Source: Succinispira mobilis DSM 6222
GTDB taxonomy: Bacteria; Bacillota; Negativicutes; Acidaminococcales; Succinispiraceae
DNA length: 64,000 nt
Direction: 5' to 3'
Assembly (NCBI RefSeq): GCF_000384135.1
Contig: NZ_KB913028.1
Span: 1,821,298-1,885,297, forward strand
Part shown: positions 45,802-55,069 of the stretch, piece after piece
Layout of the letters: each line of letters begins with the position of its first letter
Numbering within the stretch: position 1 is the first letter of the stretch
The notes under the pieces: model-generated
Databases searched by the model: none
The model's input: only the letters and a program-made list of their open reading frames with translations
What the model was told of the DNA's origin: nothing
Translations under genes and position numbers: made by a program

Positions 45802-46341
45802 TCAAGTTTTTTTGCAAGATATTTCCTGCAGGTATAAAGCGGCAAGGCTTTTACTATCATATAGACTTCCCGTCTGAATAGCACTCTTCACAGCTGCGGA
45901 TGTCAGAATTTTCACCTGCAAAAACTCATCACTATCTGGACAGGCAAGACCAGCTATCAACTTTTCCGCTAAAAACACATGGATTATTTCATCGCAAAAC
46001 CCTGGAGTTGTAGCTATTTTGCCTAAATACTGCATTTTTTCAGCCCGATAACCTGTTTCTTCGACTAATTCCCGCTCTGCACAAGTTAATAGTTCTTCAC
46101 CAGCATCCAACTTACCTGCTGGTAATTCTAAGAGGACTTCTTGCAAGGGGTAGCGGTATTGTTCGACAAACACAATATCCCCATTTGGTAATATCGGCAC
46201 TACAACTACAGCCTGGCAATGCCTAACTACATCTCTACTAGCCAACTTACCATTAGGCAAGCGTACTTGATCTTGATAAACATCAATTATATTGCCAGAA
46301 AACTTACTAACCGATTGAATTTTAGTTTCTTTTAATTCCAT
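45802..46341 (-). CDS. NUDIX hydrolase, ADP-ribose pyrophosphatase type
   Basis: 179 aa. Complete Nudix box from residue 76: GKLDAGEELLTCAERELVEE then TGY. The N-terminal strand VRLPNGKLASRDVV and the region EQYRYPLQEVLLELPAG are typical of the ADP-ribose pyrophosphatase (YqkG/NudF) subgroup, which cleaves ADP-ribose to AMP and ribose 5-phosphate. It is the last gene of the long Asp23-to-NUDIX operon, 14 nt after recN. Confidence 0.9.
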   Translation of the reverse strand: MELKETKIQSVSKFSGNIIDVYQDQVRLPNGKLASRDVVRHCQAVVVVPILPNGDIVFVEQYRYPLQEVLLELPAGKLDAGEELLTCAERELVEETGYRAEKMQYLGKIATTPGFCDEIIHVFLAEKLIAGLACPDSDEFLQVKILTSAAVKSAIQTGSLYDSKSLAALYLQEISCKKT

Positions 46342-46355
46342 TTTTCCCCCGCAAT

Positions 46356-48053
46356 TTAATAGCCCCGTAAAAAGAGTTTTCGTTCCTGAGCTATTTTTAG
46401 CATTTGTGCCGCACTATCTTTAGTTAAATCCGTCTGACTATCGCCAGCCATCATATTCGATATTTCCGCAATTTTCCCGGCTAAATCCAAGCTGTTTACT
46501 TGAGTCATGGTATTATCAGTGGTTTGATATTTTTTGATACACAAATGTGTATCAGCCATACACGCTACCGGTGGCAAATGTGTCACACATATCACCTGAC
46601 AAGTTTTAGAAATCAAAACTAGTTTTTCCGCCATACGTTGTGCAGTTAAGCCACTAACACCTGTATCTACTTCATCAAAAATCATTGTAGAATAATTAAA
46701 GTTACGCATCAGAACTGTTTTTAAGGCTAAAAATATTCTGGATAACTCACCACCCGAAGCCACTTTAGCTACCGGCCTAAGTTGTTGACCCAAATTAGCT
46801 GAAAACAAGAGTTGCACATCATCTCTACCAAATTTTCCGAAGTCCGACTGCGGAATAACTTGTATTTTAAAAACTGCTTGGGGCATTGCTAGATCCCGTA
46901 AATGTTCTTGGACAGCACTGGACAGCTTTTCTGCAGCTTTTTGACGGACTAAACTAAGATTACTAGCTTTTACTTCTAATTGTGCTTGTAGTTTTCCTAG
47001 TTGCTCTTCTAACCCCTTAATGTTTTCTTCTATAGTTTCTAAGCTAGAGTATTCTTCTTGGGCCGATTTAAAAAAAAGCATGGTTGCTTCATAACTACCA
47101 TATTTTTTATATAATTTATATAACTCATCCAACCGCAGTTGTATTTTTTCCAAATTTATCGGTTTGCTTTCACTTTGTTCATAATAATCTAGCAGTTCTA
47201 ATTTCACTTCTTGTATTAAGTACTGCCAGTCTTGCATGCTTTTAACAAAATCTTGAAACTTCGGTTCGTATCTCGCTAAATTTTCCAACTTGCTATTTAA
47301 ACGTACTAAATCTTCTAATATCCCGCCACCTTGAGGTTTTTCTAATAAAAATGTAGCTTCTTGTAAATTTTGACGAATTTTTTCTAAATTGCCCAACCGC
47401 TTACTTTCTAGCTCTAGTTGTTCATATTCATTTAGCTTAGGTGCAACATTGGTGATTTCTTGAATTTGCCAACGCAAAATATCCATTCTTTGCTCGCGAG
47501 CTCGCAAACTATTTCGCACCTCTTGTAACTCTTTCTCCGCTTTGTTGTATTGCTCAAAAATATTTTTATAAGCCTTTAAGATTTTCTGTTCCTGTTCCGT
47601 TAAGGAAAAATCAAGCAATTCCAACTGATAGCCAGCTTGCACTAAGAGCTGATTGTTATTTTGAGCATGCATATCTACCAGTAGCGCCCCTAACTCTCTT
47701 AAGGTCGCTAAAGTTACCTGCACCCCGTTAATATCAATAAAATTTTTCCCATTTTTGTTGAGTTTTCGGGTTATTAGCAATTCGCTTTCTGTTACCTCAA
47801 AACCTTTTTCACTCAACCACTCTTGAATGTGGCTAAGGTTAGCGATGTTGAAAAGCGCTTGAATACGATAATAGTCGCAAGTTTCTCGGATGTTCTCTAT
47901 GGAACTACGCGCCCCTAAAATCGTACTTACCGCATCTAATAGAATAGATTTTCCTGCGCCTGTTTCACCCGTTAGCACATTAAAACCTCTGGAAAATTCT
48001 ATTTTTACCTGTTCTATTAAAGCAAAATTATAAACAGATAGCCATTCTAACAT
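46356..48053 (-). CDS. recN: DNA repair protein RecN
   Basis: 565 aa SMC-like ATPase. Walker A GETGAGKSILLDA (29-41), long central coiled coils (~150-380), ABC signature VASGGELSRIFLALK and Walker B TMIFDEVDTGVSG. It binds DNA ends and promotes double-strand break repair in the cytoplasm. It follows argR by 33 nt, the conserved argR-recN order of Firmicutes. Confidence 0.95.
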   Translation of the reverse strand: MLEWLSVYNFALIEQVKIEFSRGFNVLTGETGAGKSILLDAVSTILGARSSIENIRETCDYYRIQALFNIANLSHIQEWLSEKGFEVTESELLITRKLNKNGKNFIDINGVQVTLATLRELGALLVDMHAQNNNQLLVQAGYQLELLDFSLTEQEQKILKAYKNIFEQYNKAEKELQEVRNSLRAREQRMDILRWQIQEITNVAPKLNEYEQLELESKRLGNLEKIRQNLQEATFLLEKPQGGGILEDLVRLNSKLENLARYEPKFQDFVKSMQDWQYLIQEVKLELLDYYEQSESKPINLEKIQLRLDELYKLYKKYGSYEATMLFFKSAQEEYSSLETIEENIKGLEEQLGKLQAQLEVKASNLSLVRQKAAEKLSSAVQEHLRDLAMPQAVFKIQVIPQSDFGKFGRDDVQLLFSANLGQQLRPVAKVASGGELSRIFLALKTVLMRNFNYSTMIFDEVDTGVSGLTAQRMAEKLVLISKTCQVICVTHLPPVACMADTHLCIKKYQTTDNTMTQVNSLDLAGKIAEISNMMAGDSQTDLTKDSAAQMLKIAQERKLFLRGY

Positions 48054-48086
48054 AGTTAACCTCCGCCAACACTAAGCTTTTTCGTT

Positions 48087-48536
48087 TTATATAATCTCTC
48101 TAAATTTAGCAATTAAACTATCTACACAATTTTTATCTGCGACCACTACAAAAATAGTATCATCTCCAGCAACAGTACCTAATATTTCTGGCCATTTTAC
48201 ATAATCAATGTTGTAGGCAACAGCTTGCGCAGTCCCTGGTAAAGTTTTAAACACAATAATATTTTCACTGGCTTTAATGCTAACCACTGAATCTTGGAAG
48301 GTCCGAGCCATTCTAGCTTGCGAGAACATCGTTGCTTGGTCGGTGGGGAAAGCATAACGATAACAGCCATCGCCCATTGGAACCTTGATCAACATAAGTT
48401 CCTTAATATCCCGCGAAACAGTTGCTTGCGTTACATCAATAGACATTTCTTTTAGAGCTTTTGTCAAATCATCTTGAGTTTCAATAACCTTAGATTGGAT
48501 AATCTCTCTGATTCTGGCATGTCGCATGTTCTTCAT
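48087..48536 (-). CDS. argR: Arginine repressor ArgR
   Basis: 149 aa from ATG 48536 (GGGAGGGTGTTATTT upstream); the GTG at 48545 overlaps this site. N-terminal winged helix (RIREIIQSKVIETQDDLTKAL, DVTQATVSRDIKEL) and C-terminal oligomerisation/arginine-binding domain (GTVAGDDTIFVV with the paired Asp residues). It represses arginine biosynthesis as an arginine-bound hexamer. Confidence 0.94.
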   Translation of the reverse strand: MKNMRHARIREIIQSKVIETQDDLTKALKEMSIDVTQATVSRDIKELMLIKVPMGDGCYRYAFPTDQATMFSQARMARTFQDSVVSIKASENIIVFKTLPGTAQAVAYNIDYVKWPEILGTVAGDDTIFVVVADKNCVDSLIAKFREII

Positions 48537-48550
48537 AAATAACACCCTCC

Positions 48551-49111
48551 CTATACTCTTTCAACAATATACACTATTGGACTAGGTTTTTGATGATTAA
48601 ATAATTGATATTTACCAACATTATACACCTTATTTGATAATTCTGGTAAATATTTTTCCAACCAAATAAATTCTTTTTTGCCTTGTTCATGTCCTGGATA
48701 ACTCACGATAATAATTATCCCTTGAATCGATAACAGCTCCACTATTAAGGGAATTGTCAAACATAAGTCATTTACACAAGTAGTAATATTTTTATTTTCA
48801 CCGGGTAAATAACCCAGATTAAAAACTACCAAATCCAGCTTTTTATCCACATATTTTTTTATATTTACAAAATTCTCTTGATAAAATTCTACCTTATTAT
48901 CTAAACAATTTTGCGCAAGAAGTTTCTTAGAATTTAAGATACTTTGTGTTTGTATATCAAAGGCATAAATTTGGGCCTCTGGCTGGCTATGCTTAGCCAA
49001 AAACAAGCAATCATGCCCATTGCCACAGGTAGCATCTACAATTACCTCGGCAGTAGTTAGTTTGGGCCTCATAAATAATTGTGCAACTGTTACTGGTTTA
49101 AAAGTTTGCAC
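48551..49111 (-). CDS. MnmM/YtqB-family tRNA methyltransferase
   Basis: 186 aa. Start taken at GTG 49111, with AGAGGTGA 5 nt upstream; it overlaps the nadK stop by 14 nt. Readings from 49195 run back into nadK. Class I SAM methyltransferase: motif I VIVDATCGNGHDCLFLAK, YAFDIQTQSI, LVVFNLGYLPGENKNITT. This family (PF06962) was shown in B. subtilis and S. aureus to methylate the wobble-uridine side chain (nm5s2U34 to mnm5s2U34). The assignment is by motif similarity. Confidence 0.85.
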   Translation of the reverse strand: MQTFKPVTVAQLFMRPKLTTAEVIVDATCGNGHDCLFLAKHSQPEAQIYAFDIQTQSILNSKKLLAQNCLDNKVEFYQENFVNIKKYVDKKLDLVVFNLGYLPGENKNITTCVNDLCLTIPLIVELLSIQGIIIIVSYPGHEQGKKEFIWLEKYLPELSNKVYNVGKYQLFNHQKPSPIVYIVERV

Positions 49112-49970
49112 TATCTTCACCTCTACGCAGCTTCGTCTGCCAAGTAGCATAATAGTCTTGACTTGCCACATGTACAAAGGGTATTTTGAATTCACTGCTC
49201 GAAATAGCTAATTTGTCACCCTTGAGCATTTTTTCAAAGGTCACTCCATCTGCCGATAATACTACTTCTTCGGTATCTAGAGCTAAGCTAACTAAAATTT
49301 GTTCAGACATGCTAACTACAAATGGTCGTGTATAGAGTGCATGAGCACAAACTGGCGTGATTAACATTGCATCTAAGCTAGGATGGACAATCGGTCCTCC
49401 TGCCGATAAAGAGTACGCTGTCGAACCCGTCGTGGTCGCAAAAATCAACCCATCTACAGGGTACTTAACCCGACTCCCATTATTAAAATCAACATATAAA
49501 CGTAACATCTGTAAACTACTACCGCGCGCAATGACAATATCATTTAACGAATGCACACAGCTTACTTGCCGCTCTTTTCTTATCAAGCAGGCTTTAAGCA
49601 TACTTCTGTTTTCAATAGTAAATTTCCCAGTCAAAATACTTTGCAATTGCTCGCGTAATTTAGGTAACTCTAATTCCGCTAAAAATCCTAATTGACCCAT
49701 ATTAACTCCGCAAACAGGAATTTTATAGGGAGCAACACATTTTACCATTCGCAACAATGTCCCATCGCCACCTAAAGAAATAGCTAAATTTATCGCTGCG
49801 GGGCCTTCTTTAATTTTTTCACTAAAACTTAAAGTTCCATATTGGCGTGCTAAATCTGTGGGTAACACTACTTGAACTCCACCTTCACCCAAAAACTGCA
49901 GCACCATCTCTAAGCTTTCTAATACTTGCGGTTTAGTTAGATTAGGGAAAACAAATACCGTCTTAGACAT
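49098..49970 (-). CDS. nadK: NAD kinase
   Basis: 290 aa from ATG 49970 (TTAGGAGTGGGCATA upstream). It phosphorylates NAD+ to NADP+. Conserved SLGGDGTLLRMVK, GVNMGQLGFLAEL, and TTGSTAYSLSAGGPIVHP. It sits between tlyA and the methyltransferase in the dxs-tlyA-nadK-argR-recN arrangement common to Firmicutes. Confidence 0.95.
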   Translation of the reverse strand: MSKTVFVFPNLTKPQVLESLEMVLQFLGEGGVQVVLPTDLARQYGTLSFSEKIKEGPAAINLAISLGGDGTLLRMVKCVAPYKIPVCGVNMGQLGFLAELELPKLREQLQSILTGKFTIENRSMLKACLIRKERQVSCVHSLNDIVIARGSSLQMLRLYVDFNNGSRVKYPVDGLIFATTTGSTAYSLSAGGPIVHPSLDAMLITPVCAHALYTRPFVVSMSEQILVSLALDTEEVVLSADGVTFEKMLKGDKLAISSSEFKIPFVHVASQDYYATWQTKLRRGEDSANF

Positions 49971-49981
49971 TATGCCCACTC

Positions 49982-50788
49982 CTAACTGTTACTCAAAGAA
50001 TCATGTGCGGCACTAACTACCAAATCAACATTATACTCATATGCTGGTAGTTGGCGTGAATTCGTTAAGAACAATAAATATTCAATGTTGCCTTCTGGAC
50101 CCTTAACTGGTGAAAAACTTAAACCTAAAACTTGTAACTCTAATTCTTGACTATGTTCGATTACTTTATTGATAACTTGACGATGTACGTTTGGTTCTCG
50201 TACCACACCTTTTTTACCGACAAACTCTCGTCCAGCTTCAAACTGTGGTTTAATTAAAGCAACGATATAGCCCGTAGTATTTAATAATTCTTTTACTTTT
50301 ATTAGGATTTTCTCCAAAGAGATAAAAGCTACATCAATAGTTGCTATATCTATTTTTTCTGGTACTAACCCAGCTTCTAAATATCTTACATTAGTTCTCT
50401 CTAAGTTGACTACCCGCTCATCGGTACGCAAACTCCAAGCTAACTGCCCATAACCTACATCAATTGCATAAACTTTGCGCGCCCCATGTTGCAAAGCACA
50501 ATCTGTAAATCCGCCTGTAGAGGCGCCAATATCTGCAACAATTTTACTTTGAAAGTCAAGTGCAAAAGCATCTATCGCTTTTTTTAATTTTAAGCCACCA
50601 CGACTTACATAAGGCAAATTTTCCCCAATCAAGCGGATTTCAGCGTTTGGATCAACCATACTGCCCGCTTTATCAACTTTTTGCATATTTACCAAAACTC
50701 GTCCCGCCATAATCGCAGCTCTTGCTCTTTCGCGACTAGGAAACAAACCTCGATTAAATAACAAGCTATCTATTCTTTCTTTCTTCAT
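49982..50788 (-). CDS. tlyA: TlyA-family rRNA 2'-O-methyltransferase / hemolysin homologue
   Basis: 268 aa. N-terminal S4 RNA-binding domain (KERIDSLLFNRGLFPSRERARAAIMAGRVLV) and an FtsJ-type SAM domain (VADIGASTGGFTDCALQHGARKVYAIDVGYGQL, KPQFEAGRE). TlyA methylates 2'-hydroxyls of 16S/23S rRNA in mycobacteria. It overlaps the dxs stop by one base. Confidence 0.92.
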   Translation of the reverse strand: MKKERIDSLLFNRGLFPSRERARAAIMAGRVLVNMQKVDKAGSMVDPNAEIRLIGENLPYVSRGGLKLKKAIDAFALDFQSKIVADIGASTGGFTDCALQHGARKVYAIDVGYGQLAWSLRTDERVVNLERTNVRYLEAGLVPEKIDIATIDVAFISLEKILIKVKELLNTTGYIVALIKPQFEAGREFVGKKGVVREPNVHRQVINKVIEHSQELELQVLGLSFSPVKGPEGNIEYLLFLTNSRQLPAYEYNVDLVVSAAHDSLSNS

Positions 50789-52671
50789 TAGGCTCCATCC
50801 TCAATAAATTTCCGAACTCGCGCAACTAAACTTGCCACATCTAAATTCAGACTCGTGTATAATAATTCCTTGCTACCATGCGGTACAAATTTATCGTCAA
50901 TTCCAATCTGCAAAAAATTGTGTTTGGTTATTTGTTGAGATTTATTTAAGCAAGCCAATAGATTACTTCCAAATCCACCTGCTAAAATCCCCTCTTCTAA
51001 AACTACCAATTTTTTACCCTGCGCTATTAATTGTAAAAATAATTCTTGATCAAAAGGCTTCACATAACGAACGTTGACTACGCCACAACTAAATCCGCTG
51101 TCTGTTAATTGCTTAGCAGCTTCTAAAGCCAGATAACTCACATTCCCCACTGCCACTAGCATAAGCTGCTCCCCAGTTTTTAAAATTTCTGCCTTACCTA
51201 GCGGTACTTGTTTAGGCACCAGTTCTAGCTGAGCCCCTTCTCCATTGCCTCTAGGATAGCGAATCGCAACTGGTCTAGCCAAACTAAATGCCGTAAAGAG
51301 CATTGCTCGTAGCTCCGCTTCATCTTTAGGCGCCATAATTGTCATATTCGGAATATGTCCGAGAAAAGACATATCAAAGACTCCATGATGAGTCGCACCA
51401 TCATCACCTACTAAACCAGCTCGATCCAAAGCTATAACTACTGGCAAATTTTGGAGACAGATATCATGTAAAATTTGGTCATATGCTCTTTGTGCAAAAG
51501 TTGAATATAGCGCCACCACTGGTTTAAGACCTTGAGCCGCCATGCCCGCAGCTAAAGTTACAGCATGTTGCTCCGCAATGCCCACGTCAAAAAAGCGTGT
51601 TGGAAAAGCTTTTGAAAAAGCTCTTAGCCCTGTTCCGTCAGGCATTGCTGCTGTAATAGCCACTACTTTACTATCTTGTTGTGCTATTTCTAGCAAAGTA
51701 TTACTAAAAACTTCTGTATAAGTTGGTGCTGGATTAGCACTTAGCAGTTTTTCCCCTGTTTGGACGCAAAAAGGGCTAATTCCATGAAATTTATCTGGAT
51801 TAAGCTCAGCTGGTTTATAGCCTTTGCCTTTACAGGTTATTGCATGTACCAATACTGGGCCATTTATTTTTTTGGCTTCTTCTAAAACCAATAATAAATT
51901 TTCTAGATTATGCCCATCCACAGGTCCAATATAAGTAAAGCCTAAATCTTCGAATAACATCCCAGGTACCAATAAATATTTCAAACTATCCTTAACCCGT
52001 TCTGCAGTTCGTGCTAACCGATCCCCAATAGTTGGTATGCCTTTTAAGATCAGCTCCACGTCTCTTTTTATCCGCGAATAGGTGGGCGCAGTACGCATTC
52101 TAAATAAATATTCAGACATTGCCCCAACATTTTTAGCAATAGACATTTCATTGTCATTTAAAACTACAATCAGACGTCTGGCCATATCGCCAGCACTATT
52201 TAGAGCTTCCAAGGCCATTCCGCCAGTTAAAGCCCCATCACCTATTACAGCAACCACATTATAATCTTCAGCCTGCAAATCTCTTGCTACTGCCATCCCC
52301 AAAGCTGCTGAAATTGAGGTGCTCGAATGTCCTGTACCAAAAGCGTCATGTACACTTTCTTTGCGATTCGGGAAACCACATACGCCTTGATATTGCCTTA
52401 AAGTATGAAAATCCTGCCGTCGCCCCGTTATAATTTTATGAACATAAGCCTGATGACCTACATCCCACACAATTTTATCTTCTGGGGTACTAAAAATATA
52501 GTGCAACGCTAAAGTTAACTCCACTACCCCTAAGTTAGGAGCTAAATGTCCCCCTGTTTTAGCTACGTTACTTACCAAAAAATCCCTTAGCTCTTGTGCT
52601 AATTTATGCAGATCTTCTTTGGCAATTTTTTTCAAATCTGCTGGTGAATTTATCGTTTCTAATAGACTCAT
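50788..52671 (-). CDS. dxs: 1-deoxy-D-xylulose-5-phosphate synthase
   Basis: 627 aa thiamine-diphosphate enzyme making DXP from pyruvate and glyceraldehyde 3-phosphate, the entry of the MEP isoprenoid pathway. Motifs are GHQAYVHKIITGRR, the TPP site GDGALTGGMALEALNSAG ... LNDNEMSI, the catalytic Glu region FDVGIAEQHAVTLAAG, and RAGLVGDDGATHHG. It is 32 nt downstream of ispA, coupling precursor and prenyl synthesis. Confidence 0.96.
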   Translation of the reverse strand: MSLLETINSPADLKKIAKEDLHKLAQELRDFLVSNVAKTGGHLAPNLGVVELTLALHYIFSTPEDKIVWDVGHQAYVHKIITGRRQDFHTLRQYQGVCGFPNRKESVHDAFGTGHSSTSISAALGMAVARDLQAEDYNVVAVIGDGALTGGMALEALNSAGDMARRLIVVLNDNEMSIAKNVGAMSEYLFRMRTAPTYSRIKRDVELILKGIPTIGDRLARTAERVKDSLKYLLVPGMLFEDLGFTYIGPVDGHNLENLLLVLEEAKKINGPVLVHAITCKGKGYKPAELNPDKFHGISPFCVQTGEKLLSANPAPTYTEVFSNTLLEIAQQDSKVVAITAAMPDGTGLRAFSKAFPTRFFDVGIAEQHAVTLAAGMAAQGLKPVVALYSTFAQRAYDQILHDICLQNLPVVIALDRAGLVGDDGATHHGVFDMSFLGHIPNMTIMAPKDEAELRAMLFTAFSLARPVAIRYPRGNGEGAQLELVPKQVPLGKAEILKTGEQLMLVAVGNVSYLALEAAKQLTDSGFSCGVVNVRYVKPFDQELFLQLIAQGKKLVVLEEGILAGGFGSNLLACLNKSQQITKHNFLQIGIDDKFVPHGSKELLYTSLNLDVASLVARVRKFIEDGA

Positions 52672-52703
52672 AATCTAGTTCATTCCCCCTAACTTATCTA
52701 AAG

Positions 52704-53582
52704 TTAGTTCTTCCTTGTTAATAATTGGTGTAAAAAGGCAATTAACAACTCTGCCTTATCCCCAAAAATATTTAATTCAGCTTTCGCTTCCTGTGTTAGT
52801 GTCAGCACCAAGTCTTTAGCTCCTTGCAAACCATAAGCAGATACATAGGTTACCTTACCATTACGAACATCACTACCTACTGGTTTACCTAAATCCGCAA
52901 ATTCACCTTCCACATCTAAAATATCATCGGTAATTTGAAAAACAAGACCATACAGAGTTGCAAACTTTTCTAAAGCCAATAACTGTTCTGGATTAGCTCC
53001 TGCTAATTTTCCCCCTGAAACAATAGCAACCTTAAATAAAGCACCAGTTTTGCCCTCATGCATTTTTTGTAATGCCGCGCAATTTAAAAATTCGCCGTTA
53101 GCTTGAACATCTAGCGTTTGCCCACCTACCATTCCCAAACGGCCTGCCGCTTTAGCAATATCGCCCACTAATTCCACTAACAGTTGTGAGTCTACAAATT
53201 TTTGTGTGGCCACACATTCAAATGCAGCAGTCAATAAGGCATCACCCGCTAAAATAGCAATATCTTCACCAAAAACTTTATGGTTAGTTAATTTACCACG
53301 ACGATAATCATCATTATCCAGCGCTGGCAAATCATCATGTATTAAAGAATAAGTATGTATCATCTCTAGTCCCGCTGCTACTGGTAAATATTGCTGACTT
53401 TTGCCAGCAACAACATCAACTGTAGCCATTAGCAATAATGGTCTTAGTCTTTTCCCCCCAGCTAGCAGACTATAGCGCATCGCCTGTTCAATATTAGAAA
53501 TACTTCCTTCCTTTAAACAATTTTCGAGATAAGCATTTATTAGTTCAATTTTTTCAGCACAATATCTTTTAAAATCAATCAT
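52704..53582 (-). CDS. ispA: Polyprenyl (farnesyl) diphosphate synthase
   Basis: 292 aa. The first Asp-rich motif is HDDLPALDNDDYRRG and the second is ITDDILDVEG; the aromatic/short residues before the first motif (HTYSLI) fit a farnesyl-length product. It condenses DMAPP with IPP. The start overlaps the xseB stop by 4 nt, as in many bacteria (xseA-xseB-ispA-dxs). Confidence 0.92.
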   Translation of the reverse strand: MIDFKRYCAEKIELINAYLENCLKEGSISNIEQAMRYSLLAGGKRLRPLLLMATVDVVAGKSQQYLPVAAGLEMIHTYSLIHDDLPALDNDDYRRGKLTNHKVFGEDIAILAGDALLTAAFECVATQKFVDSQLLVELVGDIAKAAGRLGMVGGQTLDVQANGEFLNCAALQKMHEGKTGALFKVAIVSGGKLAGANPEQLLALEKFATLYGLVFQITDDILDVEGEFADLGKPVGSDVRNGKVTYVSAYGLQGAKDLVLTLTQEAKAELNIFGDKAELLIAFLHQLLTRKN

Positions 53583-53842
53583 TTTAAATTTTCCTCCGCA
53601 AATTCCCGATACTCAATCTCGGCCTGCTCATTAAAAATTATTTGTTCCACACTTTGTTCGGCTAATTGTAATTTATCACCAGCAATCTTAGCTAGTTTCA
53701 TACTCTTAGCAAACAGCTGTATACTTTCTTCCAAAGGAATTTCGTTATTTTCTAAGATCTGCACAGCTTGCTCTAACTCTTCTAAAAGCTCCTCAAAAGT
53801 TTTTTCTTCTGCAGTCACAGTTTTTTTTCTTCTAACCATCAT
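53579..53842 (-). CDS. xseB: Exodeoxyribonuclease VII small subunit
   Basis: 87 aa, helical. The FEELLEELEQAVQILENNEIPLEESIQLF signature is characteristic of XseB. It regulates the XseA nuclease. Directly abuts xseA and overlaps ispA. Confidence 0.93.
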   Translation of the reverse strand: MMVRRKKTVTAEEKTFEELLEELEQAVQILENNEIPLEESIQLFAKSMKLAKIAGDKLQLAEQSVEQIIFNEQAEIEYREFAEENLK

Positions 53843-55069
53843 CTATCTCCCATTTTTTCTGAGTTCTAAAACTTCTGCTAATATCACTCCATCAATTAAA
53901 GTAAGTTCTAATTGAGCTTGTGGTTTTATTTGCGCGATCCTTCTTACAATTTCTCCTTCAGAAGTTATGCAAGCAAAACCTCTGGCTAGTACTTTTAAAG
54001 GACTACTTGCTTCTAATTTAATTAATAACTCACGATATTTACGTTGTTTAAGGTTCAATAATTCAGAGCTAAGTTTAATCAACTGTTCTTGTTTTTGAAC
54101 TAGATTTTGGCGATATTTGCGAAAAACAAGTTGTGGATTCCGAAAAATGTAGTTATTTTGACAAGCTTCAACGCGGAAACGTAATCTTAACAAGCGTTGC
54201 TTTTGTAGCTGTACCGCAAGCTTTTGTAACCGCGCAACCTTCTCTTGCAAAACTTGATAAACGGGTACTGCTAATTCCGCTGCCTGCGAAGGCGTTGCCG
54301 CTCTTACATCAGCCACATAATCAACTAAAGTTGTATCTATCTCATGCCCTACAGCTGAAATAATCGGAATTCGCGAAGCATAAACTTTCCGAACTACACT
54401 TTCAGAATTAAATACCCATAAGTCTTCTTTCGAGCCACCACCACGACCTAAAATAATCACTTCTATGTTAGGGATTCGATTTAACAAATCTATTGCTTGG
54501 TTAATCTCCGCTTCGCTTTGCAAGCCTTGGACTCTTACTGGGGCTAGATATATTTTTACACCTGGGTAGCGCAACTTCGATACCTTAATAATATCCCGAA
54601 TAGCAGCCCCATCAGGTGACGTGATTACCCCAATAGCTTTGGGTACCAGTGGTAGAGATTTTTTATGCTGAGTAGCAAACAATCCTTCCTGCTCAAACTT
54701 AGCTTTTAGACGTTCAAACAGCAACTGCATATCACCTTGTCCAGACGGCAGAATTCTCTCTACCATTAATTGGTAAACGCCATCGCGTTCATAGACGGTA
54801 ATACTCCCCAGAGCTACAATTTGCATTCCATTTACGGGCTGAAAATTTAGTTTTTGCACCCGACTATTAAATATAACTGCTTTTAAGTTGCTATTTGCAT
54901 CCTTAATTGTAAAATAAGCATGCCCGGAAGCATACCTTTTATAATTCGATATTTCACCTTGCACTTGAATATATTGTAATAATTCTTCTTGTTGCAAGAT
55001 AGTTTTTATCATACTATTGAGTTCGCTAATTGTATATATTTTGGTAGTTAAATTAAGCATTTTCACCAT
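53843..55069 (-). CDS. xseA: Exodeoxyribonuclease VII large subunit
   Basis: 408 aa. N-terminal OB fold (IQVQGEISNYKRYASGHAYFTIKD), then the nuclease core (GVITSPDGAAIRDII, VIILGRGGGSKEDLW, SAVGHEIDTTLVDYVADVRAATPSQAAE), then coiled coil. It degrades single-stranded DNA processively. The ATG at 55069 overlaps the TsaD-like gene by 17 nt; ATG 55060 is an equally good start. Confidence 0.95.
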   Translation of the reverse strand: MVKMLNLTTKIYTISELNSMIKTILQQEELLQYIQVQGEISNYKRYASGHAYFTIKDANSNLKAVIFNSRVQKLNFQPVNGMQIVALGSITVYERDGVYQLMVERILPSGQGDMQLLFERLKAKFEQEGLFATQHKKSLPLVPKAIGVITSPDGAAIRDIIKVSKLRYPGVKIYLAPVRVQGLQSEAEINQAIDLLNRIPNIEVIILGRGGGSKEDLWVFNSESVVRKVYASRIPIISAVGHEIDTTLVDYVADVRAATPSQAAELAVPVYQVLQEKVARLQKLAVQLQKQRLLRLRFRVEACQNNYIFRNPQLVFRKYRQNLVQKQEQLIKLSSELLNLKQRKYRELLIKLEASSPLKVLARGFACITSEGEIVRRIAQIKPQAQLELTLIDGVILAEVLELRKNGR